Below are positions 46,985 to 59,163 of a stretch of DNA of 64,000 bases, piece after piece. Position 1 is the first letter of the stretch. Each line of letters begins with the position of its first letter. Source of the DNA: Rotaria socialis (lineage: Eukaryota; Rotifera; Eurotatoria; Philodinida; Philodinidae); the NCBI GenBank assembly GCA_905331475.1, contig CAJNYU010004621.1, forward strand, positions 50,030 through 114,029, in the 5' to 3' direction. The notes below the pieces were generated by a model. It ran no database searches, was not told where the DNA came from, and was given only the letters and a program-made list of their open reading frames with translations. Position numbers and translations under genes: made by a program.

Positions 46985-49900
46985 AAGACCTTATCTTTTA
47001 AGCCTGCATAGTAAATCTTGAATGTAGAGAGGAAGAAAGAAGATTGCACTTTTCATCTTGCCCATATGATGACTGTCGTCATCTTCAATTTACGGTATAT
47101 AGCTCCGCCCTGATTTTTAATTCTATTTTCCTTGTCAGACTATTCTTCGTAGAGAATTGACCGACACCGTGCTTCATTCGATTTTAGTCAATGTCTCATC
47201 GATCTCTTCTTCTTCTTCTTTTTTGTTTCTCGCACTCTATCATATACGATGCCGCTCATTTCTCGCTTGATTGCTTCGTATACGTTCATATAGTTTATAT
47301 ACATTCGTCTTTCGTTCGGGCTAGTCTGTGGGATGAGTAAATGGTACTACATATGGAATATAAGTATGTGCGAGTTGAAGAAAAAGAAAATGCAACCGTA
47401 GGGCTAGAATTTCTCCATTCTTTCATATTCTATACCCGACAGAGACAAGAATGATGAATATGTCGAAAGAAAGAGCATTGAATAAGGTGCATTCATGGTT
47501 CATATTTTCTTTTCTTTATCTATGCTAATCGGCATGTATCATTTATTATTAATAAATCGAGTAAATGAGTAAAATGTTTTTTTTTTATCTCACTGCCAAG
47601 TAAAGTTGAAATTGTTCTACTCAACAGATGTCGAGTGAAGAGTTTTTTCTATTGATATCTATATATATGTGTTAACGTCGTCCAATTTTGCGACCAATTA
47701 AAGCTGACATGCCATTAATCAACAACAGTCTAAATGATCTTTCTTCTTTCTCTTCTCATATTCTTTGATATCATCTAAAGTTCTGTTATTAGCCCATACG
47801 TATGTGTGTCAGAATGCATATTTATATCACATCTTTGAACTATCTATTACTAGAAAAAAAAGGAGATTATGTGTCATGCTTAACTCATACTGTCTTTCTC
47901 GGTACCGACGCGCGCGCACACACACACACACACAGGAGCTATTGAGAAAGAAAAGAAGCGAACGATGTTCTCTCGTTCTTCTCCTTTCATACATTTCTCT
48001 TATTTGCTATAGTTTTGATCATTAATACTCATACTTTCCAACTATTACAATCATTATTCTATGATATTTCTTGTGTATAAAAAAAAGTACCATAATAGTA
48101 GTAATAATAATAATAATCATAATAATAACAAGATATCTGTAAGTAGGCTATTTATTGCATCTACATGTTAAGGCTCATTTATGTTTAATTCGAAAAAATA
48201 CTTGAGACTATGAGGTTATAAAAGGGCAAACAAGAAATAATCATGTCGATACAATTGTTTCTCTGCTTGATTGCTGACATTTAAATACAGCAAAAAAATG
48301 AAAATGATGGGAACAGCCAGCGTTTAATATATATTTGTAAGGTTAAGTAGCTGAAACAATGGCGGTGGCCGTATTTACTCAATATGGAAATCGAATGTTT
48401 TCTTCAATACGAAGAAAGTGCATAGGCAAACCGGATATTTGTTCGAGAATGAATGAATAATGGATGTTATGTTTTCTTGTCATCAGTCCCACATCGAATA
48501 GGTTAAGTTTTAGCTAAAGATATATGTATAACTTAGTTTTGCCGTATACGCATGGACGTCTGGCGGATGTCACTCGAGCGCGTGCTAATATGTCAACAAA
48601 TCAATCTATCATTAGACTATAAAGAGAGAGAGAGAGAGAGTAGTAGCAAGACAACAAAGAAAGGAAAAGAAGAAAAAAAAATATTATATCCATTTTGTTT
48701 GATTCTATAGATGGTCCAACATGTTCTCATAGAATTCAATATCCACCACAGTTCTTTACTGGTATTCATCGTTCAATAAATTTAACTTGTTTTATGAATG
48801 ATGCAAATCCATCGAATTTAAATTTTACTTGGATTTTACCCGATGGAAATACACACATAGGATATTATATAAATTCAACTTCAAATTATCTTACCGTTCT
48901 ACCCAATCATAGTGACGATTTCGGACAAGTTATTTGCCGAGCTGAAAACGAATTAGGCCTATCTGGCGAATGTCATATTAATATGGTCATGGGCGGTAAC
49001 TATAAATTATTTTTTTTATATAGATAATAAATCAAACTTTTTGTGATATGCAGGTATACCTGATCCAATTGAATCCTGTCAGCATACCTATGTCAATACG
49101 ACATTAACAGTTAATTGTGTTGCTGGATTTCATCAAGGCGATGAAGATTTTTTTTGTTACATGTATAAACGACAAGACAATGGTAGTTTTTCTGAGCACG
49201 CACGACTAAAAGGTACTAAATAATAATGGAAACTCAATGTTTACCTTCATTGAAATTATTTTATTTTGATCTCTTCTTAGGCAATTGTGCATTTATTCTT
49301 CCTGATCTTAAACCTGAACGACATCATGATTTTCGTGTATTTACAAAAAACAAATTTGGTGATAATTTCGACCGAGGTTATGTTATTGCAGTTGGCAAGC
49401 CCAGAGGTATAAAACCTTCTGTTTTTTGTTGTTGTTGAAACGAATAAATCTCTTTAATTCTATTTAGTTGAAACTCTTGCAGAAAAAACTCGAAATAATT
49501 TACCATATATAGCTCTCTGCATCGTAGGTGCATGTCTCGTATCGTTATTGATGATTTGCTGTTGTTGTCATCATATTCGTCGAATGAAATATAAGAGAAA
49601 AATAAAAGGCAATTTTGACAGTAAGAATATTGTAACACGATTTCGAAATAATTTCATAATAATTATTATTATTTAGGTCTTACATATCAAAATCATAATC
49701 CACATACTTATTCAAATTCAAATGGAAAACAGTCTTTAGGTAAACAAATTTACATAGAATCCTTTTATTATGCAACAAAAAGAATTTTACGTATGATCGA
49801 AGCAATAAAAAAAAGTATATAGAAACTAATGTTCTTAAGAATATTTACTTAGATCACTCTGTCTTTGAATTTATAGAAAATGAAATTAGTGATATATCGT

Positions 49901-51080
49901 ATTCGTTAATAAGTTTTATCTCAATTGTTAGTTTTAGCTACTATAGTAAATGTATATATATATATATATATAACTCATTTATTCTTGTCGGGTGCTGACA
50001 GATATTAAAGACAATATTTTTGATAAAGACCTACTTGATGGATAAAAGATGGTATGATCGAGGTTTCTATAATTAACTACACTTACACAAGGCCAACTCT
50101 TTTGATCTTCTCTATTAAATTAATCAATATTTTATTTTTGTTTTTCTCATAATAAAGTACATGCAAAACACAATGGCAATGGAACAGCATATCCTGTCCG
50201 TCCTTATCGCTCGAAAGATTATTTAATATCTAATGATGCATCAACATCACATCGTAACGTGCCTCCAGTACGAAGTATCTATTCAACCGACGATGAAATC
50301 AATGCTTCGAGAAGAAACACATTAAAAGAAACTGATCTTGATCAATTACTTGGTTCAACCAATCCCGCTGGCTCGTCTGCAACGGCAACAATTAAAACCT
50401 TGCCTTTAACTCGTACCCGTCCATTGTTTGCTGCATTCGGTCCTCAACTACAACATCATACCGATGAAACTATGCCACAACCGTTGACAATTCAACGCCG
50501 GTCAAGTTTTCAAGCTGCAACGAAACTAAACGGCTTTGACTTTTATAAATCTCAAGAGCCATTCTATTTAATCGATAGGCAAATGATGAAAATGAATCAG
50601 AGAAATAACTATTCACCGGAACGTGACCTACGCGAACGTGAACATTATCGTGAAAAACGTCGTGAATACTCTCCGAATTCAAGAGATGACCATCTAATTG
50701 ATATTAATCGACAGCATCTACTCGATGCAAATCGTAGTCGAGAAAATAGCGTTATTGTCGAAAATAATATGTTAACAACAACAACAACAGCCGATCAATT
50801 AAGTACAGTGAGTTCAAATAATGATCACCAATGGCGTGAAATGAGCGCTGTCGATGAAATTGATTATCAAGATCGTTATATCGATACAAATGATGATAAT
50901 GATCAGCAAGATTTAAAAGATACGCATGATGATAACGAAAATTTTAATACAAACGATGATTATCATGATCGACCAAGTTTCGATCGAGTATCTATTGATT
51001 ATCACCGTGATGATGATACAACATTTATTAACTATGAGCGTGATGAAGATCGTTATCGTGATGATGGTATTTATGTGTGA
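41676..51080 (+). CDS. Sidestep-like Ig-superfamily receptor
   Basis: Eight exons, all introns in phase 1: 41676-42054, 46124-46579, 48711-48995, 49054-49212, 49281-49406, 49468-49620, 49677-49739, 50158-51080; 847 residues. Signal peptide (about 1-25), Ig1 (SLTCDLNDVAWWKRP ... NDSGIYEC), a degenerate Ig2 (RITCVVTRSLP ... KRIFQCEATQ), Ig3 (NLTCFMNDANPSN ... GQVICRAENELGLSG), an FN3-like unit (GIPDPIESCQH, VNCVAGFHQGDEDF, FILPDLKPERHHDFRVF), one membrane helix (about 480-500, IALCIVGACLVSLLMICCCC) and a 330-residue cytoplasmic tail, Asp/Arg/Asn-rich. The Ig-to-FN3 junction resembles the Sidestep family of axon-guidance and adhesion receptors. Introns 1 (4,069 bp) and 2 (2,131 bp) are far larger than others in the window. 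Confidence 0.85.
44907..44935. repeat. (TG)n microsatellite
   Basis: About 14 uninterrupted TG units in intron 1 of the Ig receptor; a (CA)n tract lies 120 bp upstream, so the two could pair as an inverted repeat. Confidence 0.9.
45658..45692. repeat. (TC)n microsatellite
   Basis: About 17 TC units in intron 1 of the Ig receptor. Confidence 0.9.
46580..48710 (+). other. Large second intron of the Ig receptor
   Basis: 2,131 bp, GTAAGT to TCTATAG. Contains (ATG)n at about 46952-46984, mixed CG/CA repeats at about 47909-47934 and (GA)n at about 48622-48640. No supportable coding frame. Confidence 0.6.
46952..46984. repeat. (ATG)n microsatellite
   Basis: About eleven GAT/ATG triplets in intron 2 of the Ig receptor. 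Confidence 0.85.
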
Positions 51081-54049
51081 ATCCACCTTGAATTTTGTTT
51101 CTCTAGATTTGTACATAGAGAGAAATGGCCCTTCTTTTTTTCTTGCTGTTTTTATTATGTGTCGTTTGTTTGTTTTCCAGGTCTTTTTTTTATAAAAGCA
51201 TTCAAATTTAATAAGTATTTCGAACAAAAAACCAAATACTTCTTTACTGTTTATATTACTGAAAATATTCTACAAAGGAAATTATTGATATCAGTGTAAC
51301 ACATCACGTTTTTTTCCACAGGTACCCAAAGAAAAATAACTCTTGTAGAAAATCTATGCACATTTTTGGTTGTTTCCAGGACAAAAAAAAATTATCGATA
51401 GTACACATGTAAATGGCAGAGATAGAATAACCTTTGTAAAGTACAGAAATATCAAACAATATACAAAACAAAATGACGAGACGATATGCTTCGGCGAAAC
51501 ATGTTGGACAAAAACAACACATGAAAAATTAATTAGAAAGACACATTACAGCACTGACATTAGTCGGACTGATTTTATTGACAAGGAAAATATACTAAAT
51601 GATGATTTTCAATGTTTTACCATAATCCTGTTCAGATACAACGAAGATGGAAAGGTCAGAAAGTAGAATTTGTTTGTATTTTCTATCGTGAATACAAATG
51701 TATAGGACAAACAATTTTAGTTTCGATAGCTTCTTTGCTGTTGATAAATCTATAAATATTTGTTGTTTTAATTTATTTAATCGAGCGTTAGTACTCTTTC
51801 AAGTGACTTGTCTCTTTAATTATGCTCTGATGGATACATAATTTATATAATATATTCGCTTGATACTGCACAATATTTCACTCTAATCTCTAGATCTAAT
51901 TAGGACAATTTTTCTCTTTCTCTGTGCCTCATGATAACAGCTGATTTAGCACATTTTCTAATCATGGGAGATAGCCATAAGGACAAGGTTTGTTTTTGTG
52001 CTATATAACAGACTTTCTAATGTCTGGTTGTGGTAAAAAAAACTCGATATTTTTCTCATGTTTCGCGAAATAATATTATTCTAGCGTTTAGCACGGTTTA
52101 AAAGAATTCTATAAAATCTAAACAGGCTCATCGAAAACGAGATTTTTCTCATAGAAATCGATTAGCAGCTTGGAAGTTTTTATCGTCGAATCAATCATAA
52201 AATCTGGTAGCCCAGTAAACAAGTATCAGACTTCTAAAATATTCATGATTAGCAATGTTTAATTATACACATCTGGATATATTTCATCTATTTTTCAAAA
52301 ACAATAATGATTTTCCGAGACTATTTAAATTCTTTACCATTTATTTTCAACCATATATATGTGTTCCTACTGTAGATTTATTGACAAGTTTTCCACATGA
52401 ATAGATCTACAAATCTCTCATCAAGCACCAGTGCTTTGGATAAGCATGTACATCAATACTCCTCCTATCTTTATCTTATTTCGTATAGAAACAAAAATAA
52501 TAGTATAACAAACTATGATGTATCGGTAGAAAAATAACATAAGTATTGATTGCTTGCATACATTTATTTGTATCATCGACATTTGATTGCCACGAAAATA
52601 GGGCGCTATTGAACAAGGTCGTTCAATAGACTATGGAAAAAGTTTTTTTAATTTAAATTAATTTTCATTCAATACTTATGTGCATCCATAATTTAATATT
52701 TTCTATATGTGTACTCGATAAACAATGACAGAAAACATAGTAAAAATATGTTAATCTAAGGTATATAGTTACATATGTTGACCTTCTTAATTATTCTAAG
52801 TAAAATGATGAATACATGTCTAATCAATTTTTAGTTCATTCTATTGATTGTTTTATTTGTTTACGATTATTTATTAATTAAATTAAACATTATTGCATGA
52901 AAGAAGACTTTTCCACAGGTTCTATTTTTACTTGAGATGTAAACACAAAACTAACGTTGATTTTTAATGGCAAGCAGGTCTAACTATTTATTTTGCTTCT
53001 TCAGGTTGATTCTTGACTACGAAAAGTATTTCCGCAAATGTTGTCCACTTTATAAACTCGCCAATAGGAATAGTCACATAAAGACGTAAGTCAACTTTTT
53101 CTTTTCTATGTGATGAAATGTTGCCGTTCGGCTTGTTGCCTTTCTTTTCTTGTCCTCTGTACGCACAGTTGAAATATTTGTTTAAGTCATTTAATAAATG
53201 CACTTTTCTTGCACAACAAACATCAACTCAGAATATTAGGAATAATCTTATGGGCTTTCATGATTACGAACAGAAATTAACTAACAATCCAACATAAAAG
53301 AAAAAAAAAAGAATACAATTTTTCTTTGCTTTGTTAATATTAGTGACGATAGAAATGAGATTGCCTGATATCATTTTACATCTTCTAACAATAATATGAT
53401 TCCTTATGTCAATGATCAAATTTTATGTTTTTTGTTTGATACAAAAGGAAATCTTCTAAAAATTTTGCTTTCGATTTTTTTCTCGATGTCAGATTCTGTC
53501 GTCCAAAATTCTCGTCTGATCAAAACAAAAAAGTCATTATAAATTTAATGAGTTTACTGTACTTTTAAGCGAAAACGTTAACATGAAATCTTAAGTTCTC
53601 ATTTATTACTGGAACAAATTTTAATTACAGAGAAAAACAATGAACTAATAAATACTTTATTCTATATTGTTGTCGTACTCTATGAGCATGCAATATAAAA
53701 GAGTCGCATTTTGAATTTTCTTTTGTTTATAATTATTTCAGCCTAAGTTTTAAAAATCATGCATCGACCGTTTGCGCCGATAAATACACATACTCGTAGT
53801 TAAATTCACATGGATACAATTTTTTCACGATAAGCGAACGTAAAAAGTATAGAAAAAAAGGCGAATGAGTAGGAAGAGAAAGAGGAAAAAAAGTCACCGA
53901 TAGAAAAATTGAACAATATTATTATTATTATCGGGCGATTCGATTGAAGTAACAAGCAAGAAACAATTAAAAAGAAGTCTTCTCGATCAGATTCTGTTTC
54001 TTTTTGGTGTTAGCTCGGCATAACCAAATAAAACTGAGTAAAAACACAA
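51081..54049. other. Intergenic, about 3 kb
   Basis: Between the Ig receptor and the first PLAC8 gene. A 98-codon frame at 51370-51666 has no recognisable motif. AT-rich; no repeats with clear ends. Confidence 0.4.
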
Positions 54050-54657
54050 ATGAACCGTGGATTGTAAGACACTATCAACTTTTCATTGTTGACTTTTCGA
54101 TTATTCTCTTTTGACATAGTAATCAAACCGTTCAACCGGCTGTTGTCAAACAACAATATGATGCCGAACGTGTATGGGACTTCGAAAATCACTGGCGTTC
54201 CGACTTATTCGACTGCAAACCATGGGGTCAATGTAAGATGAGAAAATTTGAATGATTAAATAGTTTATCATAGTCTTATTGTATTTGATGTTAATGCAGG
54301 CTGTTTGTTCTGTTGCTGTGGTTGTTGCATGGGATGCAAACTTTCAAAACGCTTAGGAGAATCAGCAATTATTGGTTGTTGTCCATGTGCATTATCCTAT
54401 TTTCGAACGAAGTTACGAACTGCAAGACGTATTGAAGTATGCAGATTTGAGAAGCCCTTCTGATATAATGAAATTTCTTTACTTTTTTTTAGGGTGGTTG
54501 CTGCGGAGACTTTTGCGCAACAAACTGTTGCATGGGATGTGCAGGAAATCAACTGGCAAATGAACTCAACTCCCAAGGATTATGGGAGGATCAAACGTCA
54601 AGAAAAACTTATCCTCGAAATGATCAGCGTCCTAACCAAAATAATGGCGATTACTAA
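54050..54657 (+). CDS. PLAC8-family cysteine-rich protein, copy 1
   Basis: Four exons: 54050-54063, 54120-54232, 54300-54436, 54493-54657; 142 residues. The 14-bp first exon (ATG AAC CGT GGA TT) was placed by its GTAAGA donor and correct phase. The body shows the PLAC8/cornifelin pattern: short polar N-terminus, DCKPWGQCCLFCCCGCCMGCKL, then CCPCALSYFRTKLRTARRIEGGCCGDFCATNCC (split by an intron after RRIE), and a polar tail (ELNSQGLWEDQTSRK). PLAC8 proteins are small, probably membrane-associated; relatives include plant cadmium-resistance and fruit-weight proteins. First of three tandem copies with the same intron positions. Confidence 0.85.
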
Positions 54658-55209
54658 AAAACTAAACATTTATTTGACATTTCAAAAATTCATCTTTCTT
54701 TTTTTTTACAGATGTCTGCATAATTATGTACGCATATGAATAAAAAAAAAGCAGCAACGCGTTTATCCATATAATACATTTTGTTTTCTTTTGAAGTCAA
54801 CAATCCGAACTATGATTTTATTGGCTGTCATTGTAATCATTTGATTCCATTCTGTCCCCAGTAGCAACGAAAAGTGGCTTTCGTCTTTTTTTTGTTAATA
54901 TTAAGTGAGACATGAGTAAAATGAAAAGGATTGTTGTTGTTGGTAGTGAAATGCTTATGTACAGAGTTTTGTTTCTAAAAGAAGCAAGTTCATTATTTGC
55001 CTTTCTGAATATGTTTTTACTTACTTTTTTCTTTCATCTTTACTCATGCGATTGAAGTAACCAGACATACATTTTTTTATTACCTTGACAACAATGCTAC
55101 TTTATCTTCACTGATCAATTTAAAAGAATTCATATACGTTCAACAAACAAACAAAGTCGATTCAGAGACTTGCATTACAGTTGTATCATTTATTTAAAAA
55201 CAAATACAA
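54658..55209. other. Spacer between PLAC8 copies 1 and 2
   Basis: About 550 bp, AT-rich, including AATAAA after copy 1 (near 54738). No gene seen. Confidence 0.45.
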
Positions 55210-55753
55210 ATGCCAAAGTATAGATTTCATTTCAATTTTATTTTATTTTAAATGTATTTCTCTAAAAATTTCTCATAGCAATCAACCAATTATTATTCAA
55301 CCGGGCGCTTCAAATAAGCTCTTAACGTTTAACAATGATTGGCATCAAACACTTTTCGGTTCATGTAAACCATGTCCGCAATGTATGTTGTTTATTGAAT
55401 TGTGGAGAAAATAAATTTTCATTGATGATAAATTTCATTTAGCTGCGTTTGCATATTTTTGTACGCCATGTTATATAGCTAAATTACTCGATCGTTCTGG
55501 TGAACATTTTCTTACGAACTGTATTAATCCATGTTCATTGATGGTATTACGTACTAAAGTTCGAACTGCATTTCATATTCGAGTAATTGGAAAAAAAAGA
55601 AATTTTTAAAATTCACTTTTTACTTATTCTGATTTGTAGGGTAGTTTATTAGAAGATTGCTACAAAACAATGTGTTGTACAACTTCATGTGCTGCTATGC
55701 AAATAGAAAAAGAACTCGACTATCAAGGTATTCCCAATAAAAATCCTCATTAG
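55210..55753 (+). CDS. PLAC8-family protein, copy 2 (cysteine-poor)
   Basis: Four exons: 55210-55217, 55279-55382, 55443-55582, 55640-55753; 121 residues. The first coding exon is only 8 bp (ATG CCA AA). Exon phases match copies 1 and 3. Family motifs: WHQTLFGSCKPCPQ, then FAYFCTPCYIAKL, CINPCSLMVLRTKVRTAFHIR and GSLLEDCYKTMCCTTSC. It has lost many cysteines of the CCxxCCC tracts kept in the other copies, so it is the most diverged of the three. Confidence 0.8.
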
Positions 55754-57186
55754 ATAGTTGGGTCGGTATTTATTTGTTAATTTTATTTGTTTTTGAAATT
55801 TGTATTTTTTCCTAAGAAGCAAAGATAATGCTCAAATCTGTGTGCACATGTACTTATGTGAATTTTATTTTTGGATCGATTATGAAATAAAAGAAAATCA
55901 AAAAATATCTCATCGAAATTTCTTTTCAATCTTTTTTTTTTGATTCATATGCATATGATTATTTTAATGACATTGGCAAAGATGAATAGTGTACATAGAA
56001 TTTGAATGGACTATGATAATTGCAGTCATTTCGTGTTTGATTTTGATTTCTTGTATCGAATGAACATATATTTCATGAAGAAAAATACTACGTGTAAGTT
56101 AGGAGGTGAGATTTCTAAGGTTTATCTCGGCAATGCTTTACATTAGGGATTAATATCGATTACGTTAACGCTATTGAGAGATATAACATTGCTGATAAAT
56201 ACTCTCATAATAGGCTTTGGCAGATGGAGTGGATGCATGCTAATAGCAGACAACGACAACAAGCATCAAACTCATTTTTGCTTTAGTTCTATATTAAAAA
56301 AAAGTCATCGTATGGTATTAACAACAAGGTGAAGATGAATACAAAAATATGCGAAAGTCTTTTTTGATGCATTCTCAAGAGCGTAGTTTCTAATTTCTCT
56401 AGAAATCTCTGATTATATTTAAGATATCACAAGTATTGATCAGGAATATTTTGATCTATCGTAAATCTCCTACAATTGGTCCTAAAAATATGAGTTCATC
56501 AAGTTAAAACTTTCGAACATCAACAATATTGATTTCAATCAGATATACAATAGTAATGTGCAACCCGCGGGCGATGTAATAGATGCAAATAACAGCTCTT
56601 GTTTTCGTTTATTAAAACAAATAACTCGAACAACAATATACCAAAAAGAAAAGAAAAATATGGTGTTGATGATTAGTAGCAAAAAAAAATAAAACATCGA
56701 GTTCAAGTACAGATCGAAAAGAAAACCTCTTTTTGAGGTAGAAATATAAATAAGTCGGTTTATTTCTCTAATATAGATGGAAAAAAAGGCGTTTGCTGGC
56801 GTTCGACGGTCAACTGTTGTTACTATACGAGTCACTTTTTGTTCGATTTTAGGATAAAACAATTTCAATTATCAAACGTCGTTGACGACTAGATCTGATG
56901 TTTATATTCACAAAAAATAATCTAACCATAGAAATTATTTTATGCAAGAAATTGTTTTTGTTGTATACATTTTCAGATTTTAAATAAACATAAAAAAAAA
57001 TTCGCTTGCACTTTTATTTTGAAGATCTTTCTTTTGAAAAGATCTCGTTGTATTCTTAAATTTTGTTCGTTGAAGTGTGTGCCAATAAGTAACTAATGGA
57101 ATTGATCATGTTTCTCTTGTACCATAGCAGCCATCGCATTGTTGTACTGTTCGACAGTTTTTAAACGACTATATTAACGAAAAAGA
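55754..57186. other. Spacer between PLAC8 copies 2 and 3
   Basis: About 1.4 kb. The frame at 56539-56868 (complement) lacks motifs. Nothing else recognised. Confidence 0.45.
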
Positions 57187-57715
57187 ATGCTTCCTGCGCC
57201 ATACCCGTACGCATTTTAGAATAAATTATGAAAATTAAAATTAAAACTATTTCTCTTCTAGCATTGTAGTACAAACAAAACCAGGTGATGATGTTTGGGA
57301 ATACGAAAACTGGTGGACATATAATATGCATGATTGTTGTGGTAGTCCAAAAGCTTGTACGTATGAAAAAAGAACAGTCGATAAAAATGTTCTAGACAAT
57401 GTTTGACTTGTTCAATTCGATCATAGGCTGTTTCGTCTGCTGTTGTTGTCCTTGTGCAACGTATAAAATCTATAAACGTGCTGATGAAGATTTATTAACA
57501 TGTTGTTGCCCAACAACTCTATGGCCATTACGTACTAAAATTCGAACGTTATTTCGAATACGAGTATGATCTATTTTGCTAAAACAAAAACAGAGTTTTT
57601 TCATTTTTTTTTACTCCAATAGGGTTCCATATGTGGCGATTGTGTAGCGGTTTCGTGTTGTTCATTTTGTGCTCTCGTTCAAATGTATCGTGAATTAAAA
57701 GAACAGGGATTATAA
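57187..57715 (+). CDS. PLAC8-family cysteine-rich protein, copy 3
   Basis: Four exons: 57187-57206, 57262-57356, 57427-57563, 57623-57715; 114 residues. The first exon reads MLPAPYP and is joined through a 55-bp intron. Family pattern: WEYENWWTYNMHDCCGSPKA, CFVCCCCPCATYKIYKR, CCCPTTLWPLRTKIRTLFRIR, GSICGDCVAVSCCSFCALVQ. Short C-terminus ending KEQGL. Its 3' end converges with the IRF2BP gene on the other strand, with only about 100 bp between stop codons. Confidence 0.85.
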
Positions 57716-57819
57716 ATAGAAAAGGACATTTTATTATAATATATACAACAATCAAAAAAAAGCACAAAAGAAAAAGTATTAAATAAAAATACGAAGTGTT
57801 CTCTGTCTCGCTCTATTTT

Positions 57820-59163
57820 CTAAATTTCAGTTTCTTGTTTAATTGTTAAAGTTGATGGTGAATTTGTTGTTTTTGCAGGTGATGGTGATCTTGTACTAAG
57901 GATTGTGTCAATTTCAGTTCGCATAAACGCCCATGGCACATTTGTTGAACCAACTAGTGGACATTTTAAACCGCTTGGACAATAAATTTCTTTTTCACCT
58001 GTTCGTTTTTTAATAAAACTTTTACAACATAAAAAACAATAGCGATGTTCCGACATGGATGGACATTGTACAAAATGTGTATCTTCGAGGGCTTGATGAC
58101 AGTCACTACATTGAAGAATTAATAATGGTATTGATGTTGACATGGTCTCGTTTAATTGTTGATGCGTACGTAAACGTTTTGATAAACGATATTTATTCAT
58201 AGGATTCATATCAGTATCATTATTTTTGCGTTTCGATATTGATTGACGTATCGATGGTAATTTCGTTTGTTTGGGATCAAGGTAAGCTTCTGGTAGGAGA
58301 CTTTTATTTGGTAATTCTTTGAATGAACGTACACGTTCATGTAGTAGATCATTTAATAGATGCCAATTATTATTTGTTTCATCGGATATTGTTGTTGTTG
58401 TTGATTTTATTCGATATTGAAGTGCTTTATAAGGATTTTTCAATGATTGACTATCGTCATTTGTTGGCGATTGTTTAACATCACTATTCATTTGTCGATA
58501 TAGAGAATTGATATTTGCATGAACATTATTTGAACCAATTGGATATTCACTAAATATGCGTAATTCATATTCATTTGAACCACCTGTTGACGAATGCCGT
58601 TGATGAGAATCAAAAAGAAATGCTCTGGCTTGAATTGTTGAATCATGTTTAAGTCGTATGTCAAATGGAGTTGACGATGTTAATAAACGTAAACTATCTT
58701 TAACTAATTCTGGTAATGAAAGATCATCAGGCTCTTGTGATGATGTTGCATCATTCGATGGAGATGATGAAGATAAATGTGAAGATCGCTTGTTACACGA
58801 TGTTGAAGTACGATTATGCCCGTTTGATAGAGATTTATAAGGATACGAAATACTATTCGTTGAAAGAAATGTTGCCGGAAGGGGTAGAAGAGTTTTCGAC
58901 GATGTAAAATCATTCGATCGATCAATCAATGATGTACGACGAAGCATACGAGCATTTTCTAGGATTGCTTCAATGCGGTCGGCACCTACAAATATTTCCT
59001 GTTGAATTTTAATTCTAAAGAACATAATAGATTTACCTTCATAATTAACGCAACCGCGACAAACTGTTTCCGAAAAATCATAAATCATTGCCCAAGGTGT
59101 ACGAGGCAGATCGCATAGATAGCAATGTTGTCGATTTAATCGGTACATCTTCGATTTACTCAA
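57820..59163 (-). CDS. IRF2BP: IRF2-binding-protein family transcription regulator
   Basis: Two exons on the complement (59037-59163, 57820-58985), 430 residues. The N-terminal zinc finger is close to the human one: C14YLC17, PWAMIYDFSETVCRGCVNYEG, with C35 and C38, followed after the splice by ADRIEAILENARMLRR. The C-terminal RING-type finger has CSDCHQALEDTHFVQCPS, YCFLCC and CPLVGSTNVPWAFM. IRF2BPs are nuclear co-repressors; the C-terminal finger binds IRF2. The 51-bp intron (58986-59036) has no stop and is a multiple of three, so keeping it would insert 17 residues right after the zinc finger. The middle is Ser/Asn-rich. Confidence 0.93.
   Translation of the reverse strand: MSKSKMYRLNRQHCYLCDLPRTPWAMIYDFSETVCRGCVNYEGKSIMFFRIKIQQEIFVGADRIEAILENARMLRRTSLIDRSNDFTSSKTLLPLPATFLSTNSISYPYKSLSNGHNRTSTSCNKRSSHLSSSSPSNDATSSQEPDDLSLPELVKDSLRLLTSSTPFDIRLKHDSTIQARAFLFDSHQRHSSTGGSNEYELRIFSEYPIGSNNVHANINSLYRQMNSDVKQSPTNDDSQSLKNPYKALQYRIKSTTTTISDETNNNWHLLNDLLHERVRSFKELPNKSLLPEAYLDPKQTKLPSIRQSISKRKNNDTDMNPMNKYRLSKRLRTHQQLNETMSTSIPLLILQCSDCHQALEDTHFVQCPSMSEHRYCFLCCKSFIKKRTGEKEIYCPSGLKCPLVGSTNVPWAFMRTEIDTILSTRSPSPAKTTNSPSTLTIKQETEI

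Noticed and set aside
51370-51666. 98-codon open frame on the + strand
   Set aside because: No recognisable motif or splice context; composition like surrounding AT-rich sequence.
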